64,000 nucleotides of DNA from Oscillospiraceae bacterium (GTDB taxonomy: Bacteria > Bacillota > Clostridia > Oscillospirales > Ruminococcaceae), in the NCBI GenBank assembly GCA_022787085.1, contig JALFVE010000028.1:62001-126000 (forward strand), given 5' to 3'. The position numbers were made by a program, and so were the translations under genes. The notes beneath the pieces are model-generated. The model was given only the letters and a program-made list of their open reading frames with translations, did no database searches and was not told where the DNA came from. Of the stretch, positions 43,781-52,019 are shown one piece after another (within the stretch, counting starts at the first letter, position 1; the number at the start of each line of letters is the position of its first letter).

Positions 43781-44397
43781 CGACGGCGCTTTTCGGCGGC
43801 AGCTTCGACCCTGTTCATCTGGGTCATGTGAATGCGGTGAAAGCACTGCTCCGAAGCAGTCTCGCTCCCGACAGGGTAATAATTATGCCCGCTTTTGTTA
43901 ATCCTTTTAAGGCGGGGCTTGACATGGAAAACAGGGCGGGCTGCGAGGACAGGCTCCAAATGTGCAGGCTGGCTTTTAAGGCTCTTCCCCACTGCGAAGT
44001 CTCAGATTTTGAGATAAAAAAAGCCACTCTAAGCTACACTGCGGACACCCTTGAGCATCTGCGGGAGATATATCCCGAGAACAAACTTATTTTAATGATG
44101 GGCAGCGATTCCCTTGAAACTCTTCCCACATGGAACAGGTTTCACGATATTATCAGAATGGCTCACATTGCCGCTGTTTCCCGTTCTTCCGAGGAATCAC
44201 GAAGGATAGAGGGCTATTCCGAAGCTGTAAGAGCGGCGGGCGGCAGGGTCACTGTCATTGAGACGGAGCCTTTTGATATTTCATCCACAGAAATTCGTAA
44301 AAAAATTGTTAATAATCAAGATATATCTTGCTATGTGGACGGAAATGTAGTAAAATATATTATGTCTAAGTCTATTTACAGGCAGGGTGATTCTTAA
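43777..44397 (+). CDS. nadD: Nicotinate-nucleotide adenylyltransferase
   Basis: 206 residues. Nucleotidyltransferase signature GGSFDPVHLGH (7-17) and C-terminal ISSTEIRKKI (about 167-176). It converts nicotinate mononucleotide to deamido-NAD. GTG start overlapping the yhbY end by 4 nt. Sits in the usual yhbY-nadD-yqeK-rsfS order. Confidence 0.95.
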   Translation: MTTALFGGSFDPVHLGHVNAVKALLRSSLAPDRVIIMPAFVNPFKAGLDMENRAGCEDRLQMCRLAFKALPHCEVSDFEIKKATLSYTADTLEHLREIYPENKLILMMGSDSLETLPTWNRFHDIIRMAHIAAVSRSSEESRRIEGYSEAVRAAGGRVTVIETEPFDISSTEIRKKIVNNQDISCYVDGNVVKYIMSKSIYRQGDS

Positions 44398-44398
44398 A

Positions 44399-44986
44399 AT
44401 GGCTGTTGAAATATGCGGAGCGGATACCGATGAGATCAAGGATATTCTGAAAATCAGGCTCTCGAAAAAGAGATATTCCCACAGCCTGAATGTGGCGGAC
44501 GCTGCTTTAAAGCTTGCGGATAAATTCGGCGGGGACAGGGAAAAATGCTTTCTTGCGGGGCTTATTCACGATATATGCAAGGAAATTCCCACCGAGGAGC
44601 AGCTTAAAATGGGTAAAAGCTGCATCGTTCCCCTGAGCGCTGTGGAGGAGAAAATTCCTGCTCTTTATCATGCGGCGGCTGGCTCATGGTACTGCGAACA
44701 CGTTCTTCACATTGCCGATGAGGATATCCTTATGGCGGTGAGATTTCATACTGCCGCAAGGGCGGGTATGTCCCTGACGGAAGAGATAATTTATCTTGCC
44801 GATCTCATTTCCGATGACCGCTCCTACAAGGACGTGGGTAAAATGAGAAAGCTTGCCTTCGACGATTTAAAGAAGGCTATGCTTGAGGCGCTGTGCTTTT
44901 CTGTAAGCGATGTTATTTCAAAAGGCTCGCTTATCCCCGAAAGCACCTCACAGGCTTACAACTATTACGCTGAACTTTTCAGATGA
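44399..44986 (+). CDS. yqeK: YqeK family HD-domain phosphohydrolase
   Basis: 195 residues. HD-domain: first His in KRYSHSLNVA (about 27), then the HD pair in AGLIHDICKE (about 55), with downstream His at YHAAAGSWY and RFHTAARAG. YqeK hydrolyses diadenosine tetraphosphate symmetrically to ADP in characterised members. The start at 44399 follows AGGGTGA by 8 nt; an upstream in-frame GTG at 44387 overlaps nadD and is less likely. Confidence 0.92.
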   Translation: MAVEICGADTDEIKDILKIRLSKKRYSHSLNVADAALKLADKFGGDREKCFLAGLIHDICKEIPTEEQLKMGKSCIVPLSAVEEKIPALYHAAAGSWYCEHVLHIADEDILMAVRFHTAARAGMSLTEEIIYLADLISDDRSYKDVGKMRKLAFDDLKKAMLEALCFSVSDVISKGSLIPESTSQAYNYYAELFR

Positions 44987-44999
44987 AAGGCGGTTTTTT

Positions 45000-45365
45000 A
45001 TGCCCGATAAATTTACTAAGGAACAGAAGCTGGAAATTATCGTCAAGGCTCTTGACAGCAAAAAGGCGGAGGATATCAAGGTCATCAAGGTGGGCGATCT
45101 GACCATTCTTGCGGACTATTTCGTTATTGCAGACGGCACCTCCACCACCCAGACAAAGGCTCTTGCCGATGAAACAGAATACAAAATGCAGGAGAACGGC
45201 ATTTCTCCCGAGAGAGTTCAGGGAAACAACGGCTCCAACTGGATAATTCTCGATTACGGAGATATCGTTGTTCACGTTTTCAGCAAGGAGCAGAGGGATT
45301 TTTACAACCTTGAGCGTCTCTGGAGAGACGGCGAGGACGTGGACATTTCTCAGTGGACTGTTTAA
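45000..45365 (+). CDS. rsfS: Ribosomal silencing factor RsfS
   Basis: 121 residues. ILADYFVIADGTSTTQTKALAD (quoted in part: DYFVIADGTSTTQ) and GNNGSNWIILDYGDIVVHVF match RsfS/Iojap. It binds uL14 on the 50S subunit and blocks joining with 30S in slow growth. AAAGGCGG precedes the ATG; the start overlaps no other gene and follows yqeK by 13 nt. Confidence 0.95.
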   Translation: MPDKFTKEQKLEIIVKALDSKKAEDIKVIKVGDLTILADYFVIADGTSTTQTKALADETEYKMQENGISPERVQGNNGSNWIILDYGDIVVHVFSKEQRDFYNLERLWRDGEDVDISQWTV

Positions 45366-45390
45366 GCTGAATTTATAGGGGAACATTTTT

Positions 45391-45888
45391 ATGGGGAACA
45401 ATTCGGATTATTCATCGCTTTACAGCTCAGAAGAATCAGAAGTCAGCCCCGAAAATGAAATGAGCGGCGAGGAGTTTTCACTTTTCCGAAAGGGCAGGCT
45501 AAAAGCAAAGGTCGTTGGGATCATTTACCTCGTTATATGCGGAATAAACACCTTTAAAACTGTTTTAGACTTTTCGGGCGGCATTGCTTATTGGATCGGC
45601 GGCATGGCTGCTATGATTCTGCTTATTGCTGTGGGAGTTATGTTTATCAAGGGAAAAAACGGTGCAAGGATCGCTTTGGGAGTTATTTTTTGTCTTAGCA
45701 CATTGCTGACCCTGATGATACTTATTCCCTCGTTTATCGGTGCCTCAAAAGCGGGTTTACAGGTCATTCTTTTTGGGGTTGTTATGAGTATTATTCCTTT
45801 TGGAATAAACCTGGCACTTATCTGGCTGACCTTATTCGATAAAAGCGTAAAATTCTACTGCAAAAGCAAACAAACAGACAAAAACTGA
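45391..45888 (+). CDS. Hypothetical membrane protein, paralogue of next gene
   Basis: 165 residues. A polar N-terminus (1-30, Ser/Glu-rich) is followed by the basic motif FRKGRLKAKVVGI and four hydrophobic segments (about 38-56, 66-85, 93-113, 121-148), ending LFDKSVKFY. The next gene has the same basic motif and ending over its C-terminal half, so the two are likely duplicates. No family recognised. GGGGAA upstream of the ATG. Confidence 0.7.
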   Translation: MGNNSDYSSLYSSEESEVSPENEMSGEEFSLFRKGRLKAKVVGIIYLVICGINTFKTVLDFSGGIAYWIGGMAAMILLIAVGVMFIKGKNGARIALGVIFCLSTLLTLMILIPSFIGASKAGLQVILFGVVMSIIPFGINLALIWLTLFDKSVKFYCKSKQTDKN

Positions 45889-45902
45889 AAGGGGTATTTA
45901 CT

Positions 45903-46742
45903 ATGGATGAGCTTAAAATGGAGGGTCTTGAGCTTCCCGATACTGGAGAAAGCTATGACGATATGCCCGACGCTTCGGAGGGACTTCTTGAAGATAATCC
46001 CAGACCTTCCTTTGCTATGGGAGGTCCCGAGGATTTTTCCGATATGGATATACCTGAGATAAGCAATCTTGACGGCACAGATTTTGGCTCTCCCGCAAAG
46101 CAGGAGGATAAAAAGCCTGTTTCCCTTGAAAAGCCCGCTGAGCAGAAGCCCATGTTTGAGGATATGGGAGGGGCTGCCGCTAAGACGGGGCATTTTTCAT
46201 CATCACAAAGCAATTTTCAGGAGCGCTCGGGTACATATTCTGCCGTTAACAATGACGCGGCTCAGAGCTCTGTCCCCTCTTACGGCGCTGCTTACAGTCA
46301 GAACAGCTCTCAGAACAATTCATTCGGAGATACCTATAATTCTTTTCAGCAGGAACAGATGCAGCTCGTTGCGCTGGGAAGAAAAAAAGCTAAGATCATT
46401 GGCATTGCCGCAATTGTTCTTGATGTTATCGAGACACTGTTTTCACTCTCACTCAGAAACATTCTGGTAACTGTTTTACGCATTGTTTTTATCATTCAGT
46501 TTATGAATGGCAGCAACAGCTCTAGAGTTTACACAGCCTTTCTATCTGTTTTAAGAGTGATAATGACCATTATTTCCATCGCTCAGGTAAATTCTCTGAG
46601 CAGCGAATTTGCTGAATATGGATTGTCTGTCGTGATCACCATCACTCAGCTTATTCTGTTCACAGGAATCATTGCAAACGGTGTCATCATCTACTTTACT
46701 TTGCTTGATAAGAGCGTGAAGGAATTTACCGTAAATAAATAA
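45903..46742 (+). CDS. Hypothetical membrane protein with long disordered N-terminus
   Basis: 279 residues. The first ~150 are polar and low in hydrophobics (Asp, Glu, Ser, Gln, Asn, Pro), likely disordered. Then GRKKAKIIGIAAIVLDVIET starts a membrane domain of four segments (about 162-182, 187-202, 210-228, 240-265) ending LLDKSVKEF, parallel to the previous gene (GRLKAKVVGI ... LFDKSVKFY). Likely a tandem duplication in which one copy gained the tail. AAAGGGG Shine-Dalgarno. 14 nt after its paralogue. Confidence 0.7.
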   Translation: MDELKMEGLELPDTGESYDDMPDASEGLLEDNPRPSFAMGGPEDFSDMDIPEISNLDGTDFGSPAKQEDKKPVSLEKPAEQKPMFEDMGGAAAKTGHFSSSQSNFQERSGTYSAVNNDAAQSSVPSYGAAYSQNSSQNNSFGDTYNSFQQEQMQLVALGRKKAKIIGIAAIVLDVIETLFSLSLRNILVTVLRIVFIIQFMNGSNSSRVYTAFLSVLRVIMTIISIAQVNSLSSEFAEYGLSVVITITQLILFTGIIANGVIIYFTLLDKSVKEFTVNK

Positions 46743-46807
46743 ACTGATTTTCATGATATCAATTTTTATATGATATAAATTTTTTCTTTTGCAAAGGAAT
46801 GATTATT

Positions 46808-49246
46808 TTGGAAAGATACGATTTCGCCGCCATTGAAGCAAAATGGCAGAAATACTGGGAGGAGAACGAGACCTTCAAGACCGATGTATGGGATTTCTCT
46901 AAGCCTAAATTCTATGCTCTGGATATGTTCCCCTATCCTTCGGGCGTGGGTCTTCATGCGGGACATCCCGAGGGGTACACCGCTACAGATATTGTTTCCC
47001 GTATGAAAAGAATGCAGGGCTACAATGTCCTTCACCCCATGGGCTACGACTCCTTCGGTCTACCTGCGGAGCAGTATGCGGTAACGACAGGCAATCACCC
47101 CAACGGCTTTACTCAGGAAAATATCAAGACATTTTCAAAGCAGCTCAAGGAGCTGGGCTTTGATTATGACTGGTCCAAAATGATAGCGACCTCCGACCCT
47201 AAGTTCTACAAGTGGACTCAGTGGATATTCAAGCAGCTCTATCTGGACGGCTATGCTAAATATGTGGATATGCCCGTAAACTGGTGCGAGGAGCTGGGTA
47301 CCGTTCTTTCCAATGATGAGGTCATTGACGGCAAATCCGAGCGAGGCGGATATCCTGTTGTAAGAAAGAACATGAAGCAGTGGGTCATAGATCAGCCCGC
47401 CTTTGCAGAAAAGCTCCTTGAGGGACTTGATGAAGTAGACTGGCCCGAATCCACAAAGGCTATGCAGCGCAACTGGATAGGCAAATCCACAGGCGTTGAG
47501 GTAAAGTTTGATATTGTGGGCGGCGGCGATTTCAGCATTTACACCACCTGCATCGAAACGATTTACGGAATCACCTTTATGGTTCTTGCCCCCGACGGCG
47601 ACATTGTTAAGGAGCTTATGCCGAGGATAACCAACAAGGAAGAGGTTCAGGCATATATTGACGAGACCTTAAAGAAAAACGACATGGACCGCACCGAGCT
47701 TAACAAGACCAAATCCGGCTGCGAGCTGAAGGGCGTTACCTGCATAAATCCCGTAAACGGCAAGGAAGTCAGAATGTTTATCGGTGACTTCGTTCTTGCA
47801 AGCTACGGCACAGGCGCAGTTATGGCTGTTCCCTCTCACGATCAGCGTGACTTTGAATATGCAGTTGCTCATAACATTGATATGATACAGGTAATCGACG
47901 GCGATGAAAAGCTTGGCCATGTGGATGTATCCGAAAAGGCATTTGAAAAGGGCGAATATCTGGGCAAGGGCTACAAGCTTGTAAATTCCGAGGAATTTAC
48001 GGGTCTTACCGTTGAAGAGGCAAAGGAAGCCATTACCCAAAAGCTTGAAAAAATGGGCGTTGCAAAGAGAACCACTAATTACCATTTCAGAGAATGGATA
48101 TTTGCACGTCAGCGTTACTGGGGCGAGCCTGTTCCCGTTGTTCACACCGAAAACGGCGAGATCCACGTTCTTGATGATGAGGAGCTTCCTCTCATTCTTC
48201 CCGAGCTTGAGGATTACAAGGGCAAAAACGGCAGGGCTCCTCTGGAAAATGCGGAGGAATGGAAAAAGTATGACAGAAACGGCGTTAAGGGCACAAGAGA
48301 AACCTCCACAATGCCGGGCTCCGCAGGCTCAAGCTGGTATTATTTCAGATATATCGACCCTGACAATGAGAATATGTTTGCAGACCCCGAGCTTTTAAAG
48401 CACTGGATGCCTGTTGATCTCTACATCGGCGGTCCCGAGCACGCTGTGGGTCATCTTATGTATTCCAGAATATGGAACAGATATCTCTATGACAAGGGTC
48501 TTGCTCCCACAAAGGAGCCCTTCAAAAAGCTCGTTCATCAGGGAATGATCCTTGGCGAGAACGGCATAAAGATGGGCAAGAGATATCCCGAATATGTTGT
48601 TAATCCCAGCGACATCGTAAGAGATTACGGCGCTGATACTCTTAGACTTTACGAGATGTTCATGGGTCCTCTGGAGGTATCAAAGCCCTGGAGCAGCGCA
48701 GGCGTTGAGGGTGCAAAGAAATTCATCACAAGAGTATGGAATTTCTTCACCGAGCCTGCAAACCTCACCGAGGACAATGACGGCGCTCTCACAAGGATCT
48801 ATCATCAGACCGTTAAAAAGGTCACAGATGATTTTGAGGCACTGGCATTCAACACTGCCATCAGCCAGCTGATGATTTTCATGAACGCTGCTTACAAGGC
48901 AGGAAAATGCCCCAAGGAATTTGCAGAGGGAATCATCAAGCTGCTTTCTCCCATCACTCCCCACGTCTGCGAGGAGATGTGGAACAGGCTCGGTCATGAC
49001 AAGACCATCGCTTACGAATCATGGCCCGTTTATGACGAAAAGGAGCTTGAGGTGGATACCATCGAGATCGCTGTTCAGGTAAACGGCAAGCTCAGAGGAA
49101 AAATTGATGTAGGCGTTGACGAGGAGCAAGAGTCCGCTCTTGCTAAGGCAAAGGCTCACCCCGATGTTAAGGCATTTATCGAGGGCAAGAGCATCGTCAA
49201 GGAAATTTATGTCAAGGGCAGAATTGTCAATATCGTTGCAAAATAA
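46808..49246 (+). CDS. leuS: Leucyl-tRNA synthetase, TTG start
   Basis: 812 residues. Class I synthetase with HIGH-type motif His50-Ala-Gly-His53 (PSGVGLHAGH), an editing domain, and a KMSKS-type loop reading KMGKRYPEYVVNPSDI (about 587-602), a variant seen in some bacterial LeuRS. The start is taken as TTG at 46808, because AAAGGA lies 9 nt upstream and the protein then begins MERYDFAAIEAKWQKYW, the usual LeuRS N-terminus. The ATG at 46799 is directly adjacent to that Shine-Dalgarno and unlikely. I see no T-box in the short 65-nt gap upstream. Confidence 0.97.
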   Translation: MERYDFAAIEAKWQKYWEENETFKTDVWDFSKPKFYALDMFPYPSGVGLHAGHPEGYTATDIVSRMKRMQGYNVLHPMGYDSFGLPAEQYAVTTGNHPNGFTQENIKTFSKQLKELGFDYDWSKMIATSDPKFYKWTQWIFKQLYLDGYAKYVDMPVNWCEELGTVLSNDEVIDGKSERGGYPVVRKNMKQWVIDQPAFAEKLLEGLDEVDWPESTKAMQRNWIGKSTGVEVKFDIVGGGDFSIYTTCIETIYGITFMVLAPDGDIVKELMPRITNKEEVQAYIDETLKKNDMDRTELNKTKSGCELKGVTCINPVNGKEVRMFIGDFVLASYGTGAVMAVPSHDQRDFEYAVAHNIDMIQVIDGDEKLGHVDVSEKAFEKGEYLGKGYKLVNSEEFTGLTVEEAKEAITQKLEKMGVAKRTTNYHFREWIFARQRYWGEPVPVVHTENGEIHVLDDEELPLILPELEDYKGKNGRAPLENAEEWKKYDRNGVKGTRETSTMPGSAGSSWYYFRYIDPDNENMFADPELLKHWMPVDLYIGGPEHAVGHLMYSRIWNRYLYDKGLAPTKEPFKKLVHQGMILGENGIKMGKRYPEYVVNPSDIVRDYGADTLRLYEMFMGPLEVSKPWSSAGVEGAKKFITRVWNFFTEPANLTEDNDGALTRIYHQTVKKVTDDFEALAFNTAISQLMIFMNAAYKAGKCPKEFAEGIIKLLSPITPHVCEEMWNRLGHDKTIAYESWPVYDEKELEVDTIEIAVQVNGKLRGKIDVGVDEEQESALAKAKAHPDVKAFIEGKSIVKEIYVKGRIVNIVAK

Positions 49247-49309
49247 GCTATTTGTAATAATGCACAATTTTTTTAACAAAAATTCGTTTTTGATTTTTCT
49301 CGCAAACAC

Positions 49310-49338
49310 TTGACAATGAATGAGATATATTGTATAAT
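49310..49338 (+). promoter_or_regulatory. Consensus promoter of rpsU
   Basis: TTGACA (49310-49315), 17-nt spacer, TATAAT (49333-49338). Leader of about 50 nt to the TTG start. Confidence 0.88.
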
Positions 49339-49361
49339 GTTATAGTTATATCGTATATAAT

Positions 49362-49386
49362 CCTCTGCCATAGGGCAAAGGGAGGG
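49362..49386 (+). promoter_or_regulatory. Possible Shine-Dalgarno-sequestering hairpin before rpsU
   Basis: TGCC (49366-49369) can pair with GGCA (49374-49377), and CCTC (49362-49365) with GAGG (49382-49385), the latter inside the Shine-Dalgarno AGGGAGG, with AAGG bulged. Short and only moderately stable; could modulate S21 translation. Confidence 0.35.
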
Positions 49387-49393
49387 AACAAAA

Positions 49394-49567
49394 TTGGCTG
49401 AAATTCACGTTGGAAAGAACGAGACTTTAGAGACTGCTCTTAAGCGTTTTAAGAGAAGCTGTGCTAAGGACGGCGTTATCGCTGAAGTTCGTAAAAGAGA
49501 GCACTACGAAAAGCCTTCTGTAAAGCGCAAGAAGAAGTCCGAAGCTGCTCGTAAGCGTAAGTATTAA
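49394..49567 (+). CDS. rpsU: 30S ribosomal protein S21
   Basis: 57 residues, too short to be obvious, starting at TTG with AAAGGGAGG 8 nt upstream. The sequence begins [20 protein letters not shown] and ends with a basic [14 protein letters not shown] tail, standard for bS21. S21 helps base-pairing of the mRNA at initiation. Own promoter (49310-49338) and terminator (49624-49657). Confidence 0.96.
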   Translation: MAEIHVGKNETLETALKRFKRSCAKDGVIAEVRKREHYEKPSVKRKKKSEAARKRKY

Positions 49568-49598
49568 TCGTTAAAATATTAATAGTATCGCTTTGTTC

Positions 49599-49619
49599 AT
49601 ACTAAACTTAGTTTAGTAT
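49599..49619 (+). repeat. Perfect inverted repeat between rpsU and its terminator
   Basis: ATACTAAAC (49599-49607) TTA GTTTAGTAT (49611-49619): a 9-bp perfect palindrome with a 3-nt loop. It lies 31 nt after the rpsU stop and 4 nt before the GC-rich terminator. Could be an extra mRNA stem or a DNA operator. Confidence 0.6.
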
Positions 49620-49623
49620 CATA

Positions 49624-49657
49624 GCGGCGGCAGCCATTTTACTGCCGCCGCTTTTTT
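49624..49657 (+). terminator. Terminator of rpsU
   Basis: GCGGCGGCAG (49624-49633) pairs perfectly with CTGCCGCCGC (49642-49651), followed by six T (49652-49657). Confidence 0.93.
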
Positions 49658-49675
49658 CATTAAAGGAGCGTGTTT

Positions 49676-50161
49676 ATGCTGTTTACACCCACAAGAGCAT
49701 ACAAGAGCATACTGAGCGTGACCCCCGAAATACTGCGGGAAATGGGCGTTACCGCACTTATCCTCGACATTGACAACACCATGACAACTCATGATAATCC
49801 CACCCCACTGGAAGGGCTTTTTGAATGGCTTGATCTTATGCGTGAAAATAACATTAAAATGATGATAGTCTCTAACAATCACGTTCCGAGAGTAACGCCA
49901 TTTGCAGAGCTTTTAGGGCTTGATTTTATTCCCGAGGGCGCAAAGCCATTGCCTGTGGGATATAAAAAGGCAATGGATAAGCTTGGCGTTCCAAAATGCG
50001 AAATATGCACCATCGGAGATCAGCTGTTTACAGATATATTGGGAGCGAAGCTTTTCGGGATAAAATCCATTCTTGTCCCACCTATCGAACCCGAGAAAAC
50101 CGTTTTTTTCAAAATAAAACGAGCGGCAGAAAAGCCATTTTTGCCGAAAGAATATTTGTAA
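49676..50161 (+). CDS. yqeG: YqeG family HAD phosphatase
   Basis: 161 residues. HAD motif I LILDIDNTMT (about 28-37), motif II IVSNN (about 65) and GDQLFTDILGA with the acidic motif IV (about 117-127). Class IIIA HAD phosphatase of unknown substrate; related to phosphatidylglycerophosphate phosphatases. The ATG at 49676 follows AAAGGAG by 7 nt. Ten nt before the LRR lipoprotein gene. Confidence 0.92.
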   Translation: MLFTPTRAYKSILSVTPEILREMGVTALILDIDNTMTTHDNPTPLEGLFEWLDLMRENNIKMMIVSNNHVPRVTPFAELLGLDFIPEGAKPLPVGYKKAMDKLGVPKCEICTIGDQLFTDILGAKLFGIKSILVPPIEPEKTVFFKIKRAAEKPFLPKEYL

Positions 50162-50171
50162 TGGTGATATT

Positions 50172-51056
50172 ATGAAAAAAACTCTGCTTGTACTTATTTT
50201 TCTCCTGCTTCTGAGCGGCTGCTCACAAAAGCAGGAGGAACCCTCGCCCTCGGGAATCACCCATCAGCGAATTATTGAAGCAATGTCCGAGACTCAGACT
50301 GTTACATCAGCCGAATCCATAGAAATGGTTTGTATCGGCGGGCAGGAATATCCCTCGGATACAAAGGAGCTTGATCTTGACGGCATGGGTCTTTCCGACG
50401 AGGATATAAAGGAGCTTTCCGGATTTAAAGGGCTTGAAAATCTGATACTTGACGATAATAACATCTCAGACCTGTCGCCCATTGCAGAGCTTAAAGAGCT
50501 CAAAACTCTTTCTGTCAGATATTGCAGTATTTCCGACCTGTCACCCATGACAGGGCTGACAGAGCTTGAAAGCTTTGCGGCAGGACATAATAATATTTCG
50601 GATATATCCCCGCTGGGCGGACTGTCAAAGCTTGAATATCTTGCCGTTCAGGGCAATGAGATATCCGATCTGACACCCCTGTCGGAGCTTAAAAAAATCA
50701 GCTTTTTTGATGCAAACAACAACAATATCTCGGACATTTCCCCCCTTTCGGGAATGACCTCCCTGTCAATGCTCTGCATTTACGGCAACAGCATTTCCGA
50801 CCTTTCTCCCCTTTCAGAGCTGACAGAGCTTTACTCCTTATCCGCCTTTGACAATAACATAACCGATATATCCCCGCTTTACAAAACAGAAAATCTGGAA
50901 TACATTTTTTTAACGGGAAATGCAGTCTCCGACCCCTCGCCTATCATGAATCTTCGTATGCTCAAATGCTGCGAGCTTGACGGCGCAGGAATATCCGAAA
51001 AGGACAGGGAAGCACTCAGAAGCGCACTTCCCGATTGTGAATTTAAATTTGAATAA
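50172..51056 (+). CDS. Leucine-rich-repeat lipoprotein, internalin-like
   Basis: 294 residues. Lipoprotein signal peptide with lipobox LLSGC (Cys17). From about residue 85 to 265 there are about eight leucine-rich repeats of roughly 22 residues built on the pattern ISDLSPLxxLxxLxxLxxxxNN, as in internalin-type LRR proteins. It should be attached to the outer face of the membrane and bind another protein or surface ligand. No catalytic motif is seen. It sits between yqeG and nfo, which does not point to a function. Confidence 0.9.
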   Translation: MKKTLLVLIFLLLLSGCSQKQEEPSPSGITHQRIIEAMSETQTVTSAESIEMVCIGGQEYPSDTKELDLDGMGLSDEDIKELSGFKGLENLILDDNNISDLSPIAELKELKTLSVRYCSISDLSPMTGLTELESFAAGHNNISDISPLGGLSKLEYLAVQGNEISDLTPLSELKKISFFDANNNNISDISPLSGMTSLSMLCIYGNSISDLSPLSELTELYSLSAFDNNITDISPLYKTENLEYIFLTGNAVSDPSPIMNLRMLKCCELDGAGISEKDREALRSALPDCEFKFE

Positions 51057-51074
51057 AATGAAAGGAATGATAAT

Positions 51075-51935
51075 ATGAGCGCAACATTCGGTCCCGCAGG
51101 AAGCGCAGAAAGCTTCAAGGCAATGGGCTATAAAAAATCCACACAGCTCCCCCTGTATCTTCAAAAATTCGGGCTTACCCATTTTGAATATCAGTGCGGA
51201 CAGGGAGTGAGAGTTTCCGAGGACTCCGCAAGGGAAATCGGAGAAGCATTTAAAAATGCGGGCATGACCCTTTCCCTCCATGCCCCCTATTTCATCTCCC
51301 TTTCGGGAACAGACGAGGAGAAGAGACTGGGTTCCATAAATTACATACTCGCCTCCGCAAAGGCGGCAAAGGCAATGGGGGCTGAAAGGATAGTGATCCA
51401 CAGCGGCTCCTGCGCAAAGATATCCCGTGAGGAGGCTCTGGAGCTTGCAAAGGACACCATGAAAAAAGCAAGGCAGGCGCTTATTTCGGAAGGACTTGAG
51501 GATATCATCTGCTGTCCCGAAACCATGGGAAAGGTGAATCAGCTGGGCACTCTTGAGGAGGTCATCGAGATATGCAAGATTGACGACAGCTTCATTCCAA
51601 CAGTTGATTTCGGTCACTTAAATGCCCGCACCTTCGGCGGGATAAAGACAAAGCAGGACTATGCCGCAATGCTCGACAAGCTGGAAAACGGTCTCGGAAT
51701 CGACAGAGCAAGGATATTCCACAGCCATTTTTCCAAGATAATGTTCACCGAAAAGGGCGGCGAGAAAATGCACCTGACCTTTGGCGATAATCGGGGCTTC
51801 GGTCCCGACTATGAGCCGCTTATGGAGCTTATCGCCGAAAGAGACTGGTCCCCCACATTTATCTGCGAGAGCGCAGGCACCCAGACCGAGGACGCCAAGG
51901 CTATGATGGATTATTATCAGAGCGTGAAAAAATAA
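51075..51935 (+). CDS. nfo: Deoxyribonuclease IV (AP endonuclease, Nfo type)
   Basis: 286 residues, usual length for endonuclease IV. The TIM-barrel metal ligands appear as SLHAPYF (about 68-74), IVIHSGSC (about 108-115), CCPETMG (Glu near 150), TVDFGHLNAR (about 177-186), HSHFSK (about 216-221) and ICESAG (Glu near 266). It cleaves DNA at abasic sites using a three-zinc centre in base excision repair. AAAGGAA precedes the ATG. Confidence 0.93.
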   Translation: MSATFGPAGSAESFKAMGYKKSTQLPLYLQKFGLTHFEYQCGQGVRVSEDSAREIGEAFKNAGMTLSLHAPYFISLSGTDEEKRLGSINYILASAKAAKAMGAERIVIHSGSCAKISREEALELAKDTMKKARQALISEGLEDIICCPETMGKVNQLGTLEEVIEICKIDDSFIPTVDFGHLNARTFGGIKTKQDYAAMLDKLENGLGIDRARIFHSHFSKIMFTEKGGEKMHLTFGDNRGFGPDYEPLMELIAERDWSPTFICESAGTQTEDAKAMMDYYQSVKK

Positions 51936-52019
51936 GATAAATATGTAACATTTCCGTGTGCTGATTCGTTTTATTAGTGAGGGAAATTTTCTCCAAAATA
52001 ATAAAAAGGGGAGCTTGCT

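Noticed and set aside
46743-46807. T-box riboswitch before leuS
   Set aside because: The gap is only 65 nt, AT-rich, with a weak ATATCA/TGATAT repeat; far too short for a T-box.
48560-48610. Altered KMSKS motif (KMGKR) in LeuRS as a sign of inactivity
   Set aside because: KMxK variants of this kind occur in functional bacterial LeuRS; the rest of the enzyme is complete.
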